From NCBI RefSeq assembly GCF_029714425.1, contig NZ_CP121668.1:558001-622000 (forward strand): 64,000 nucleotides of DNA, in the 5' to 3' direction. Origin of the DNA: Bradyrhizobium sp. CB2312. Lineage in GTDB: Bacteria > Pseudomonadota > Alphaproteobacteria > Rhizobiales > Xanthobacteraceae. Made by a program: the position numbers and the translations under genes. Positions 40,311 to 49,200 of this stretch are shown piece by piece (the first letter of the stretch is position 1; each line of letters starts with the position of its first letter). The notes under the pieces are model-generated. The model was not told the DNA's origin. It was given only the letters and a program-made list of their open reading frames with translations, and made no database searches.

Positions 40311-41213
40311 TCAGTTGCGCACGGCATAGAGCGGGGTGCGCAAGGTCAGCTGATAGGACGGCTTCGGCATCCACGCGATCAGCGCGGTGATGCCGAACAG
40401 GCGGTTGTCATTGTCGTCCATGCGATCGAGGTCGAGCCGCAGGATCGGCTGGGTGAAGGACTCCGCCAGGGTCCGGCCCCCGAGCTGCGCGCCGCCGAAC
40501 GACTGCACGCCAAGCCGCCCCGTGAACTTCCAATTGCTCGGCCATTGGTAGTAGCCGCCGGCATAGAGGATCGTGTTCGGCTTGATCCTGGCGAGCTGGC
40601 TGGCGATGTCGGTGTGGGTGTACTGCACGCCCGCGAGCCAGCCGCGCGTCTCGTCCTCGTCGAGCGCGTAGTCGAATTCCAGGATGTTGTTGAACGAGGT
40701 CGTCATGCCCTGCTCGTTCGGCACCGACTGCGTCAGGGTCGATTGCAGCGTGATGGTCGGGATCTTTCCGCCGTTCTGCTGGTAGAGATCGGCCTGAACG
40801 CCGATGTTCCAGCTCGTGATGTCGAACGATGACCAGCCGCCGCCGATATCTATCGTCGAGCCCGATACGCCGCCATAGAGCGAGACGCGATCGCTGACGT
40901 CGACCGTCAGCGGCAGGTCGACGACGATCGATTTTGCCGCGGGCAAGCCGTTCGGCAGCGTCGTGCCGCGCTGTGCCGCCAGCGCTTCGAACGCGGCGGA
41001 CAAGGACGTGTTGCCGAAGCCGAGCCCGAGCGTGCCTGCGGGGATCGTCGCATAGATGGTGCGGAGATCGAGGTAGATGTTCGGGATGGCGGGCTTTGTG
41101 GGTTTGTCCTCGTCGTCATCGGCGGCGAAGGCTGTGCCTGCCGAGATCGCCAGGCCAAGCAGTCCGATCACGACGGGCGAGGCCGGACGGTATGATCGGC
41201 GCGGGTAGGACAC
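40311..41213 (-). CDS. Predicted outer-membrane beta-barrel protein
   Basis: 300 residues from a GTG. The signal peptide is followed by an acidic patch (ADDDEDKPTK), then many alternating strands such as VSLYGGVSGSTIDIGGG and SFDITSWNIGVQADLY, as in transmembrane barrels. The final residues are LTLRTPLYAVRN, which lack the usual terminal aromatic. I do not recognise a named family. The 236-base gap upstream of the cyclase (40075-40310) shows nothing I can name. Confidence 0.65.
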   Translation of the reverse strand: MSYPRRSYRPASPVVIGLLGLAISAGTAFAADDDEDKPTKPAIPNIYLDLRTIYATIPAGTLGLGFGNTSLSAAFEALAAQRGTTLPNGLPAAKSIVVDLPLTVDVSDRVSLYGGVSGSTIDIGGGWSSFDITSWNIGVQADLYQQNGGKIPTITLQSTLTQSVPNEQGMTTSFNNILEFDYALDEDETRGWLAGVQYTHTDIASQLARIKPNTILYAGGYYQWPSNWKFTGRLGVQSFGGAQLGGRTLAESFTQPILRLDLDRMDDNDNRLFGITALIAWMPKPSYQLTLRTPLYAVRN

Positions 41214-41396
41214 GTGACAATCCGGCGCGTGGCGCTCTGGTGACGGAATCGTGTTCTAGATGGAACGTGATCATTCCCGCGGTCAAGCGCCATCCGCAAG
41301 CGGTGGACGGGGCCGATATGCGCGGTTACCCTGCCGTGATCGCATTGACACACTCGCCGGCCAGAGTGCAGGCCGGACAATGGAAGGACGACAGAA

Positions 41397-41645
41397 ATGA
41401 ACACGTCACGCCGCATTTTGCTCACGGGTCTGGCGGGGCTTGCTGTTGCTCCGACTGCTGTCGCCGCCGCCGCACCGTTGTCCGAGCCCGGGGACGTGAC
41501 GGTCGCCGAAGAGCGCTTCGCTCGCACGATCGCCGCCGCCCATGCGCCCGATATCAACTGCGCGCGGCAGGCGGAACGGTATGCGGACGCGCACTGGCCG
41601 GAATATGTCGTGGCGGCAAGGGCGGTGATCGGCGCGCGCGCGTGA
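41397..41645 (+). CDS. Small exported protein, possible Tat signal
   Basis: 82 residues starting MNTSRRILLTGLAGLAVAPT, a twin-arginine-like leader that could cut after VAAAA. The mature part is about 55 residues with one cysteine and no motif that I know. GGAAGGACG precedes the ATG by about nine bases. Coding is supported by the leader and by GC bias, but function is unknown. Confidence 0.55.
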   Translation: MNTSRRILLTGLAGLAVAPTAVAAAAPLSEPGDVTVAEERFARTIAAAHAPDINCARQAERYADAHWPEYVVAARAVIGARA

Positions 41646-41654
41646 TTCTTTCTT

Positions 41655-41800
41655 CCTTCTCCCCTTGTGGGAGAAGGTGGCGCGAAGCGCCGGATGAGGG
41701 GTATGCCTCAACAAGCGAGCTCTATCGCATTCGCGGAGAGAGACCTCTCACCCGTCTCGCCGCTGCGCGGCGATCCACCCTCTCCCGCAAGGGGAGAGGG
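41655..41800. repeat. Long palindromic repeat, family A copy 3
   Basis: CCTTCTCCCCTTGTGGGAGA faces CCCTCTCCCGCAAGGGGAGA, with GCGCCGGATGAGGGGT and ACCTCTCACCCGTCTCGCCG inside. Same design as copies 1 and 2, sited between converging genes. Confidence 0.85.
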
Positions 41801-41812
41801 TAAGGAAGTGCC

Positions 41813-42748
41813 TCACTTCTCCACCGCCCGCCTGACCTGCTCGCCGATTTGCGACAGCACGAGCTGGGCCTGCGGCAGGATCGCGCCCATGGCGTGGAAG
41901 TTGTGGACCATGCCGTCATGGCAGACGTGCTCGACCGCGACGCCCGCGGCGAGCAGCTTGCGGGCGTAGGCATTGCCCTCGTCGCGCATCGGATCGAACT
42001 CGGCGGTGTGGATGATCGCGGTCGGCAGGCCGGCGAGCCGTGTCGCGCGCAATGGCGAGATGCGGGGATCGGCGGCATCCAGGCCCTCGGGCAGATAGTC
42101 GGCGAGATCGGCCTCGATCGTGACGCGATCGATCAGATGGCCTTCGGCGAATTCCTCGCGCGACGGCGAGGTCTCCTCGAAATCCAGCACCGGGCAGATC
42201 AGGCATTGTGCGACGATGGAAAGGCCGGCGCTTTGCGCGGCCTCCTGGCACACGATCGCAGCCAATGTGGCGCCGGCGGAATCGCCGCCGACCACCAGCC
42301 GCTCGGCGTCGATGCCGAGCGAAGCGGCCTCGCGCGCGACCCATTCGGTGGCGGCGATCGCATCGTCCACGGCGGCCGGGAATTGATGTTCGGGTGCGAG
42401 CCGGTAATCGACCGAGACGAGGCGGCAGCCGGTCGCGTGCGCCAGCGCCGCCGCGATGCGGTCATGCGTGGCAATGCTGCCGGCGACGAGCCCGCCGCCG
42501 TGAAAGAACACGAAGCCCGGCGCGTGCTCACGGGCGCTTGCAGGTGAATAGAGGCGGTAGGACAGCTCTCCGCCGGGGCCGGGCAGCACACCGTCTGACG
42601 TCGTCACGTCAGGCGCGTCGGCGCGCGCGAACTGCATCAGCTTCGCCAGCGACTGCCGCCGCGCGTCCGCGCTCGGCCGGCTCCGCGCTTGCGGCCCAGC
42701 CGCAGCCATCATGGTCAACAAACGCTTTGCGAGCGGATCGAGCGGCAT
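41813..42748 (-). CDS. Alpha/beta hydrolase, hormone-sensitive-lipase type
   Basis: 311 residues. The oxyanion-hole motif HGGG is at 83-86 (FFHGGGLVAGS), the nucleophile Ser157 is in GGDSAGA, the acid is in HTAEFDPMRDEG and the catalytic His is in VCHDGMVHNF. It should hydrolyse short-chain esters in the cytosol; the natural substrate is unknown. GGAG lies just before the ATG. It converges on the Tat-like small gene. Confidence 0.92.
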   Translation of the reverse strand: MPLDPLAKRLLTMMAAAGPQARSRPSADARRQSLAKLMQFARADAPDVTTSDGVLPGPGGELSYRLYSPASAREHAPGFVFFHGGGLVAGSIATHDRIAAALAHATGCRLVSVDYRLAPEHQFPAAVDDAIAATEWVAREAASLGIDAERLVVGGDSAGATLAAIVCQEAAQSAGLSIVAQCLICPVLDFEETSPSREEFAEGHLIDRVTIEADLADYLPEGLDAADPRISPLRATRLAGLPTAIIHTAEFDPMRDEGNAYARKLLAAGVAVEHVCHDGMVHNFHAMGAILPQAQLVLSQIGEQVRRAVEK

Positions 42749-42874
42749 GGGAGACTCCGTGACTCCAGGCCGCTTTGCGCTGTCTTACCCCCTCCAAGAG
42801 GGTGTCCAAATTCCGCAGCAAATCGTTTAGAAATTGGGACAATAGTGCCGAAACAGTTCCACGGGAGGCCAGCC

Positions 42875-43762
42875 ATGGCCGAGATCAAGAAGCCGATCGA
42901 ATATTCGCCGAGCTGGACCTTCTTCGAGGGCAAATGGCACGACGGCAATGTGCCGATCATGGGCCCGCGCACGCACGCGGCCTGGCTCGGCTCTGTGGTG
43001 TTCGACGGTGCGCGCGCGTTCGAAGGCGTCGCGCCCGATCTCGACCGTCACGTCGCTCGCGCCAATCAATCCGCGATCAATTTCGGCCTGAAGCCGGTGG
43101 TCGACACCGGCACCTGGCTCTCGCTCGCCAATGAAGGTATCGCGCGCTTCGGAGCGAATGCCGAGCTCTACATCCGTCCGATGTACTGGGCGCAGAACGG
43201 CTCGGGCGGCGGCGTGCTGTTCGACCCCGACACCACCAATTGGTGCCTGTGCATCTACGAGGCGCCGATGCCGAAGCCTGTCGGCAACGCCATCACGCTG
43301 TCGCCGTTCCGCCGGCCGACCGCCGAATGCGCGCCGGTGGAGGCCAAGGCCGCCTGCCTCTATCCGAACAATTCGCGTGCGCTCGCAGAGGCCGCCTCGC
43401 GCGGCTTCCAGAACGCGCTGATGCTCGACATGCTCGGCAACGTCGCGGAGTTCGGCAATTCCAACGTGTTCATGGCCAAAGACGGCGTGGTGTTCACGCC
43501 GGTGCCGAACGGCACTTTCCTCAACGGCATCACGCGCCAGCGCGTCATCAGCCTGCTCCGCGGCGACGGCGTCACCGTGGTCGAGAAGACGCTGCGCTAT
43601 GCCGACTTCCTCGCCGCCGACGAGATCTTTTCAACCGGCAATTTTGCTAAAGTCGCGCCGGTGATCCGCATCGACGAACGCGAGCTGAAGCCGGGTCCGC
43701 TCTATACCAAGGCGCGAAAGCTCTATTGGGATTTTGCGCATGCGGTGAAGCTGGCGGCGTAG
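42875..43762 (+). CDS. ilvE: Class IV aminotransferase, branched-chain type
   Basis: 295 residues of fold-type IV PLP enzymes. The PLP lysine is Lys158 (PVEAKAACLYPN) and Glu192 (NVAEFGNSN) contacts the pyridine ring; both match branched-chain aminotransferase spacing. The PMYWAQNGSGGG segment is a variant of the substrate loop. It probably moves the amino group between glutamate and Leu, Ile or Val keto acids, but members of this branch can also use other amino acids. The ATG at 42875 follows GGGAGG. Divergent from the esterase gene. Confidence 0.82.
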   Translation: MAEIKKPIEYSPSWTFFEGKWHDGNVPIMGPRTHAAWLGSVVFDGARAFEGVAPDLDRHVARANQSAINFGLKPVVDTGTWLSLANEGIARFGANAELYIRPMYWAQNGSGGGVLFDPDTTNWCLCIYEAPMPKPVGNAITLSPFRRPTAECAPVEAKAACLYPNNSRALAEAASRGFQNALMLDMLGNVAEFGNSNVFMAKDGVVFTPVPNGTFLNGITRQRVISLLRGDGVTVVEKTLRYADFLAADEIFSTGNFAKVAPVIRIDERELKPGPLYTKARKLYWDFAHAVKLAA

Positions 43763-43785
43763 GTCTCGTTGCTTCCGCGTACTCC

Positions 43786-43863
43786 GTCATTGCGAGCGCA
43801 GCGAAGCAATCCAGAGTCTTTCCGCGGAGGGATTCTGGATTGCTTCGCTGCGCTCGCAATGAC
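43786..43863. repeat. Palindromic repeat, family B copy 2
   Basis: GTCATTGCGAGCGCAGCGAA and GCAATCCAGA face TCTGGATTGC and TTCGCTGCGCTCGCAATGAC: an almost perfect 78-base hairpin. Closely related to 2031-2114. It sits between converging genes, as copy 1 does. Confidence 0.88.
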
Positions 43864-43913
43864 GAGCTTGTGGGAGCATCGAGAATCCACAGCTTCGAAC
43901 GCCCGTCGCGTGC

Positions 43914-44534
43914 TTATGAACCCCGCCTCCGAAACCTGCTGAATTGAAACGCCTGCGTCGAATCCCACGGCGTGTGGTGCATCTCGCACTGCGTCTCGAC
44001 CAGTTCGAATTCCGGCCCGAGCTCCGCGGCAAGGCTCGCGCTGTCGTGCCGCTGCACCGGCAGGCCGCTGCATTTCTCCGGGCCCTCGGGCGCAAACGTC
44101 GCGATGATAACATGCCCTTCTGGTTTGACTGCCGAGCGCAGGCGCTCGACATAGGCAGCCCTGTCGTGCGGATCGGTCAGGAAGTGAAATGCCGCGCGAT
44201 CGTGCCAGACATCGTAGGTCTTTGCCGGCCGCCACGTCGTGGCATCGGCGACGATCCAGTCGACCGTTGAAGCGGCGGCACCGATCCGCCTCTTCGCCGC
44301 ATCAAGCGCGTTGGCGGACAGATCCAGCACGGCGAGATCGCGATATCCATCCCGCAGCAGCGCATCGACCAGCCGTGAGGCCCCGCCGCCGATATCGATG
44401 ATGGCCGCGTCATGGTCCGGAGCGGCCGCGCGAATCATGTCGAGCGAGATCGTTGGGCTGTCCTGAAACCAGCTGACCTCGGCCTCGCCCTTGGTGGCGT
44501 AGACGTTGTCCCAGTGCGTGGTGCGGTCAGGCAT
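43914..44534 (-). CDS. Class I SAM-dependent methyltransferase
   Basis: 206 residues. The SAM-binding motif is IIDIGGGASRLV, preceded by the HWDNVYATKGEAEVSWFQ start typical of a small group of thiol or metalloid methyltransferase-like proteins. VDWIVADATTWRP and DVWHDRAAFHFLTDP follow. The substrate is unknown; resemblance to the thiopurine/tellurite type is an impression only. GGAG precedes the ATG. Confidence 0.85.
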   Translation of the reverse strand: MPDRTTHWDNVYATKGEAEVSWFQDSPTISLDMIRAAAPDHDAAIIDIGGGASRLVDALLRDGYRDLAVLDLSANALDAAKRRIGAAASTVDWIVADATTWRPAKTYDVWHDRAAFHFLTDPHDRAAYVERLRSAVKPEGHVIIATFAPEGPEKCSGLPVQRHDSASLAAELGPEFELVETQCEMHHTPWDSTQAFQFSRFRRRGS

Positions 44535-44640
44535 GGCGGCTCCGGCCTCGGCCGGGACGGCAGCGCGTAAGCGGCGCTGCCGGGATTAAGTGGCAATTCG
44601 CGCGTCCGCCGGATGCGGACGCGCCGGCGCGAACGAAGGG

Positions 44641-45231
44641 CTACTCGTCCTTCTTCGACATCCGCTCGAGGCGTTCCTGCATTTCCTTCATCTGCTGGCG
44701 CAGGTCGTCGATATTGCTGTCCTTCGGTGCCTCGGCGTTCGCATCCGGCTCCGGCTCGGAGCTCGCTGCCGGGCGGGGCGCGGCGAACGGCTTGAACATC
44801 GAGAACGTCTGCTGGAACAGCTCCATGTTGCGGCGGACCTGCTCTTCCAGCGGCGCGAACGGCGTGCCGGACAGCGTGTTGGCGATCTGCTTGCGGAATT
44901 TCTCCTGCTCCTGGGTCAGCGTCGCGATCGACTGCTCCAGATATTTCGGCACCACCATCTGCATGCTGTCGCCGTAGAAGCGGATCAGCTGGCGCAGGAA
45001 GGTGGTCGGCAACAGGTTCTGGCCGGCCTTGTTCTCCTGCTCGAAGATGATCTGGGCCAGCACGGAGCGGGTGATGTCGTCGCCGGTCTTGGCGTCGTAG
45101 ACCAGGAAATCTTCGCCGTCCTTGACCATGGCGGCGAGGTCTTCCAGCGTCACGTAGGTGCTCGTTCCGGTGTTATAGAGCCGGCGGTTCGCGTATTTCT
45201 TGATCGTGGTGGGTTGGTCTGATTTCGCCAT
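44641..45231 (-). CDS. phaR: Polyhydroxyalkanoate synthesis repressor PhaR
   Basis: 196 residues. The conserved N-terminal DNA-binding domain (TIKKYANRRLYNTGTSTYVT, LEDLAAMVKDGEDF) is followed by the PHB-accumulation domain and an acidic, coiled C-terminus (DDLRQQMKEMQERLERMSKK). It binds both DNA and nascent polymer and represses granule genes until polymer forms. It is divergent from phaA across a 315-base gap, a common arrangement in this group. Confidence 0.93.
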   Translation of the reverse strand: MAKSDQPTTIKKYANRRLYNTGTSTYVTLEDLAAMVKDGEDFLVYDAKTGDDITRSVLAQIIFEQENKAGQNLLPTTFLRQLIRFYGDSMQMVVPKYLEQSIATLTQEQEKFRKQIANTLSGTPFAPLEEQVRRNMELFQQTFSMFKPFAAPRPAASSEPEPDANAEAPKDSNIDDLRQQMKEMQERLERMSKKDE

Positions 45232-45546
45232 GGGCTCTCACTTGCAAACGCTGAGAACGGGAACCCGGCGGCTATGCCGCAGGGCGGGAAGAGTACGCAA
45301 CGCAACAAAATAAGCATTTTCAAAGGGGTCACGCTACCGTTTTGTGCGCCACGGTTAATCGGGCGGCAAAAACGTGCTTGCGAAAGCGCCAAGAACGCTA
45401 TTTTGAATGCGCTGCGGCATGGATTCGGTCGCCGGCCGATTGACATGCCTCAACGACGTTAACAGGATGCCTGACGAGACTGACGGGCCTTTTCCCAACC
45501 GCCCGCCTGCCCCTTTTTAGAAAACCTCAAGCCCCAGGAGATGCCC
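45232..45546. other. Divergent phaR/phaA promoter region
   Basis: A 315-base non-coding gap. ATGCCGCAG (45274-45282) and CTGCGGCAT (45412-45420) are exact 9-base reverse complements 130 bases apart; they could be paired sites for a looped regulator or chance. No RNA gene or terminator seen. Confidence 0.45.
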
Positions 45547-46725
45547 ATGTCAGACGATGTCGTCATCGTCAGCGCCGCTCGCACCCCGGTCGGAAGCTTC
45601 AACGGAGCCTTCGCGACCCTTCCCGCCCATGATCTCGGCGCCGTCGCCATCAAGGCCGCGCTGGAGCGTGGTGGCATCGAACCCGGCCGGGTCTCGGAAG
45701 TCATCATGGGGCAGATCCTGACCGCGGCTCAGGGCCAGAACCCCGCCCGCCAAGCCTCGATCATAGCCGGCATTCCGGTCGAAAGCCCGGCTTGGGGCGT
45801 GAACCAGCTTTGCGGCTCGGGCCTGCGCACCGTCGCGCTCGGCTACCAGGCGCTGCTCAACGGCGATTCGGAGATCGTGGTTGCCGGCGGCCAGGAATCC
45901 ATGAGCATGGCTCCGCACGCCCAGCACCTGCGCGGCGGCGTCAAGATGGGCGGCCTCGAACTGGTCGATACCATGATCAAGGACGGCCTGTGGGATGCCT
46001 TCAACGGCTACCACATGGGCAACACTGCCGAGAACGTCGCGCGGCAGTGGCAGATCACCCGCGCCCAGCAGGACGAGTTCGCCGTTGCCTCGCAGCAGAA
46101 GGCCGAGGCCGCGCAGAAGGCCGGCAAGTTCAAGGACGAGATCATTCCCGTCACCATCAAGACCCGCAAGGGCGACGTCGTCGTCAGCGACGACGAATAT
46201 CCGCGCCATGGCGCAACGCTCGATGCGATGGCCAAGCTCAAGCCTGCCTTCGAGAAGGACGGCACGGTCACCGCAGGCTCGGCCTCCGGCATCAATGACG
46301 GCGCTGCCGCCGTGGTGCTGATGACCGCCAAGCAGGCCGCCAAGGAAGGCAAGAAGCCGCTGGCACGCATTGTGTCGTGGGCGCAGGCTGGCGTCGATCC
46401 GAAGATCATGGGCTCGGGCCCGATCCCGGCTTCGCGCGCCGCGCTGAAGAAGGCCGGCTGGAACGTCGGCGATCTCGACCTGATCGAGGCCAACGAGGCC
46501 TTCGCGGCGCAGGCCTGCGCCGTCAACAAGGACCTCGGCTGGGATACCTCGAAGGTCAACGTCAATGGCGGCGCGATCGCGATCGGCCATCCGGTCGGCG
46601 CCTCCGGCGCGCGCGTGCTGGTGACCTTGCTGCACGAGATGCAGAAGCGCGATGCAAAGAAGGGCCTCGCCACGCTGTGCATCGGCGGCGGCATGGGTAT
46701 CGCGATGTGTCTGGCGCGCGACTGA
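45547..46725 (+). CDS. phaA: Acetyl-CoA C-acetyltransferase
   Basis: 392 residues of the biosynthetic thiolase family. The acyl-accepting Cys89 ([11 protein letters not shown]), the His in [13 protein letters not shown] and the Cys in [10 protein letters not shown] make the active site. It joins two acetyl-CoA to acetoacetyl-CoA for PHB. The ATG at 45547 is preferred over 45541 because AGGAG lies directly against the first ATG and leaves normal spacing only to the second. phaB follows 240 bases later beyond a strong terminator. Confidence 0.94.
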   Translation: MSDDVVIVSAARTPVGSFNGAFATLPAHDLGAVAIKAALERGGIEPGRVSEVIMGQILTAAQGQNPARQASIIAGIPVESPAWGVNQLCGSGLRTVALGYQALLNGDSEIVVAGGQESMSMAPHAQHLRGGVKMGGLELVDTMIKDGLWDAFNGYHMGNTAENVARQWQITRAQQDEFAVASQQKAEAAQKAGKFKDEIIPVTIKTRKGDVVVSDDEYPRHGATLDAMAKLKPAFEKDGTVTAGSASGINDGAAAVVLMTAKQAAKEGKKPLARIVSWAQAGVDPKIMGSGPIPASRAALKKAGWNVGDLDLIEANEAFAAQACAVNKDLGWDTSKVNVNGGAIAIGHPVGASGARVLVTLLHEMQKRDAKKGLATLCIGGGMGIAMCLARD

Positions 46726-46847
46726 ACGTCGCTGACGTGAACTGACGCGTGCGCCGCACACCTGATCGAGTGCGTTGCACGCGACTAAAAAGGCAGCGGT
46801 TGCAAATCAAATATTCTTCGCAACTGCGCAAGCCTCAACTAAATACA

Positions 46848-46880
46848 AACGCCCGGCTCAACGCCGGGCGTTTTGTTCTT
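46848..46880 (+). terminator. Intrinsic terminator between phaA and phaB
   Basis: AACGCCCGGC, loop TCAAC, GCCGGGCGTT, then TTGTTCTT: a perfect 10-bp stem with a U-rich tail. Since phaB lies beyond it, phaB probably has its own promoter in the 85 bases that follow or depends on read-through. Confidence 0.88.
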
Positions 46881-46964
46881 GATGTCCGTCAAACCAGCCG
46901 CATAATCCACCGTTAAAAACGATCACTCAGAAACGTCCGAAGAGTCCAAGGGAAGGAATACGAT

Positions 46965-47690
46965 ATGGCACGTGTTGCATTGGTGACGGGTGGTACGCGG
47001 GGCATCGGAGCTGCGATCAGCAAGGCGCTGAAGGCGGCAGGTTACAAGGTCGCGGCGAGCTACGCCGGCAACGATGCCGCGGCGGAGAAGTTCAAGGCCG
47101 AGACCGGCATCGCCGTCTACAAATGGGACGTCAGCAGCTTCGACGCCTGCGCCGAAGGGGTGAAGAAGGTCGAGGCCGATCTCGGGCCGATCGAGGTGCT
47201 TGTCAACAATGCCGGCATCACCCGCGACACTGCCTTCCACAAGATGACGCTCGAGCAGTGGAACGCCGTCATCAACACCAATCTCGGGTCGCTGTTCAAC
47301 ATGACGCGCCAGGTGATCGAGGGCATGCGTTCGCGCAAGTTCGGCCGCATCATCTCGATCTCGTCGATCAACGGCCAGAAGGGACAGTTCGGCCAGGTCA
47401 ACTATTCCGCGGCGAAGGCCGGCGACATCGGCTTCACCAAGGCGCTCGCGCTCGAGAACGCCAAGGGCGGCATTACCGTGAATGCGATCTGCCCCGGCTA
47501 TATCAACACCGAAATGGTGCAGGCAGTGCCGAAGGACGTGCTGGAGAAGAACGTGATTCCGCAGATCCCGGTCAGCCGGCTCGGCGAGCCCGAGGAGATC
47601 GCGCGCGCGGTCGTGTTCCTCGCCGCCGACGAGGCCGGCTTCATCACGGGATCGACCATGACCATCAATGGCGGCCAGTATCAGGCCTGA
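46965..47690 (+). CDS. phaB: Acetoacetyl-CoA reductase
   Basis: 241 residues of the short-chain dehydrogenase family. The NADPH motif is TGGTRGIG (8-15), followed by NNAG (81-84), and the catalytic Ser/Tyr/Lys set has Tyr147 and Lys151 (GQVNYSAAKAG). It reduces acetoacetyl-CoA to (R)-3-hydroxybutyryl-CoA, the monomer for PHB. The PHB synthase gene is not in the window. Confidence 0.95.
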   Translation: MARVALVTGGTRGIGAAISKALKAAGYKVAASYAGNDAAAEKFKAETGIAVYKWDVSSFDACAEGVKKVEADLGPIEVLVNNAGITRDTAFHKMTLEQWNAVINTNLGSLFNMTRQVIEGMRSRKFGRIISISSINGQKGQFGQVNYSAAKAGDIGFTKALALENAKGGITVNAICPGYINTEMVQAVPKDVLEKNVIPQIPVSRLGEPEEIARAVVFLAADEAGFITGSTMTINGGQYQA

Positions 47691-47759
47691 TATATCGCCG
47701 CAGGTCTCTGACCCAAAAGCCTGTAGCTTCGGGCCGGACAAGGCGATAGTGAAGACGAA

Positions 47760-47784
47760 AATGCCCGGCCTCGTGCCGGGCATT
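47760..47784 (+). terminator. Hairpin after phaB
   Basis: AATGCCCGGC, loop CTCGT, GCCGGGCATT. A perfect 10-bp stem about 70 bases after the phaB stop. It has no U-run, so termination strength is unsure. Confidence 0.55.
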
Positions 47785-47808
47785 AGCGTCCTCAGAGCCT
47801 TTTGATCG

Positions 47809-48678
47809 ATGACCCCCCGCACAGCCACACTGATCGGATTGACGGCGATCCTGATGTGGTCGCTGCTGTCAGTGATGACGGTCGCGACCGGAAAGATCCC
47901 GGCGTTCCAGCTCGCCGCGATGACCTTTGCGATCGGCGGTCTCGTCGGTCTTTTGACCTGGATCGGCCGCGGCGATGCCGCCAAAAGCCTGCGCCAGCCG
48001 CTGGTCGTGTGGGTCGTCGGCGTCGGCGGCCTGTTCGGCTATCACGCGCTGTATTTCCTCGCGCTGCGCTTTGCGCCGCCCGCAGAAGCTGGCCTTCTGA
48101 ACTACATGTGGCCGCTCTTGATCGTGCTGTTCTCGTCCTTCCTGCCGGGCGAGCGGCTCGCCTTACACCACATCATCGGCGCCGTGCTCGGTCTCGTCGG
48201 CACCGTGCTGCTGTTCGCCGGCAACACCAGCGGCTTTGCGCCGGGGGCGGTGCCGGGATTGATTGCGGCCTTCATCGCCGCCTTCGTCTGGGCGACCTAT
48301 TCGGTGCTGTCGCGCCGGCTCAAGGCGGTGCCGACCGACGCGGTCGCCGGCTTCTGCCTCGCCACATCCGTGCTCGCCGCGCTGATGCACGGTGTGCTTG
48401 AGACGACCGTGTGGCCGGAGTCCGCGCTGCAATGGCTCGCCGTGATCGGGCTCGGCATCGGCCCCGTCGGCGCCGCCTTCTACGCCTGGGACATCGGCAT
48501 GAAGCGCGGCGACATCCGCGTGCTCGGCGCGGCGTCCTACGCGACGCCGCTGCTCTCGACCGGCTTCCTCATCGCCGCAGGTTTTGCCAAAGCCAGCGCC
48601 AACATCGCGATCGCTGCGATCCTGATCGCGGGCGGCGGCCTGATTGCGGCGAAGGACATGGTGCTGCGGAAAAGGTGA
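47809..48678 (+). CDS. EamA/DMT-family transporter
   Basis: 289 residues with about ten hydrophobic helices in two EamA repeats. RFAPPAEAGLLNYMWPLLIV in the first half and RGDIRVLGAASYATPLLSTG in the second are the typical repeated blocks of drug/metabolite transporters, often exporters of amino acids or related compounds. Substrate unknown. It stands alone between two hairpins and a converging cupin gene. Confidence 0.85.
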   Translation: MTPRTATLIGLTAILMWSLLSVMTVATGKIPAFQLAAMTFAIGGLVGLLTWIGRGDAAKSLRQPLVVWVVGVGGLFGYHALYFLALRFAPPAEAGLLNYMWPLLIVLFSSFLPGERLALHHIIGAVLGLVGTVLLFAGNTSGFAPGAVPGLIAAFIAAFVWATYSVLSRRLKAVPTDAVAGFCLATSVLAALMHGVLETTVWPESALQWLAVIGLGIGPVGAAFYAWDIGMKRGDIRVLGAASYATPLLSTGFLIAAGFAKASANIAIAAILIAGGGLIAAKDMVLRKR

Positions 48679-48754
48679 TTGTCATTCCGGGGCGATACGC
48701 AATTGCGCATCATAGCCCGCCGCTTGCGCGCCGTTCCCGAATGACCGCGTCGAG

Positions 48755-49177
48755 CTACGGCTCCCAGCCCTTCGGCGCCAGCTCGAACTTGGCGAACTCG
48801 AAGGCGGGCGCAACAGTGCAGCCGACCAGCGTCCACTCGCCCGTGGTCTCCGCCATCTGCCAGGCATTCGCCGGCACGATCGCCTGCGGGCGCTCGCCGC
48901 CGAGCAGGTCGGTGCCGAGCCGCACCTCGTGCTGGGAGCAGCCGTCATGGGCGATGCGCAGCATCAGGGGGGCGCCGGCGTAGTAATGCCAGGTCTCGAC
49001 CGCATCGATGCGGTGCCAGTGCGAGCGTTCGCCGCGTGCGAGCAGGAAGTAGATGAGGGTCGAGCGCGAACGGCCATTGGCATCCGTGCTCTGGTCGCGA
49101 AACGTCTCGCGATAGTGCCCACCCTCGGGATGCGGGCGGAGTTCGAGGCGTGCGATGATCTCGGCTGCGGTCGGCAT
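48755..49177 (-). CDS. Cupin-fold DUF985 protein
   Basis: 140 residues beginning MPTAAEIIARLELRPHPEGG, the DUF985 hallmark, followed by STLIYFLLARGERSHWHRID and ETWHYYAGAPL with histidines in cupin metal positions, and VPANAWQMAE. It is a single-domain cupin of unknown reaction. It is 23 bases downstream of gloB on the same strand, so probably co-transcribed. Confidence 0.88.
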   Translation of the reverse strand: MPTAAEIIARLELRPHPEGGHYRETFRDQSTDANGRSRSTLIYFLLARGERSHWHRIDAVETWHYYAGAPLMLRIAHDGCSQHEVRLGTDLLGGERPQAIVPANAWQMAETTGEWTLVGCTVAPAFEFAKFELAPKGWEP

Positions 49178-49200
49178 CGATCCAGTCAGGACTTGCTTGT

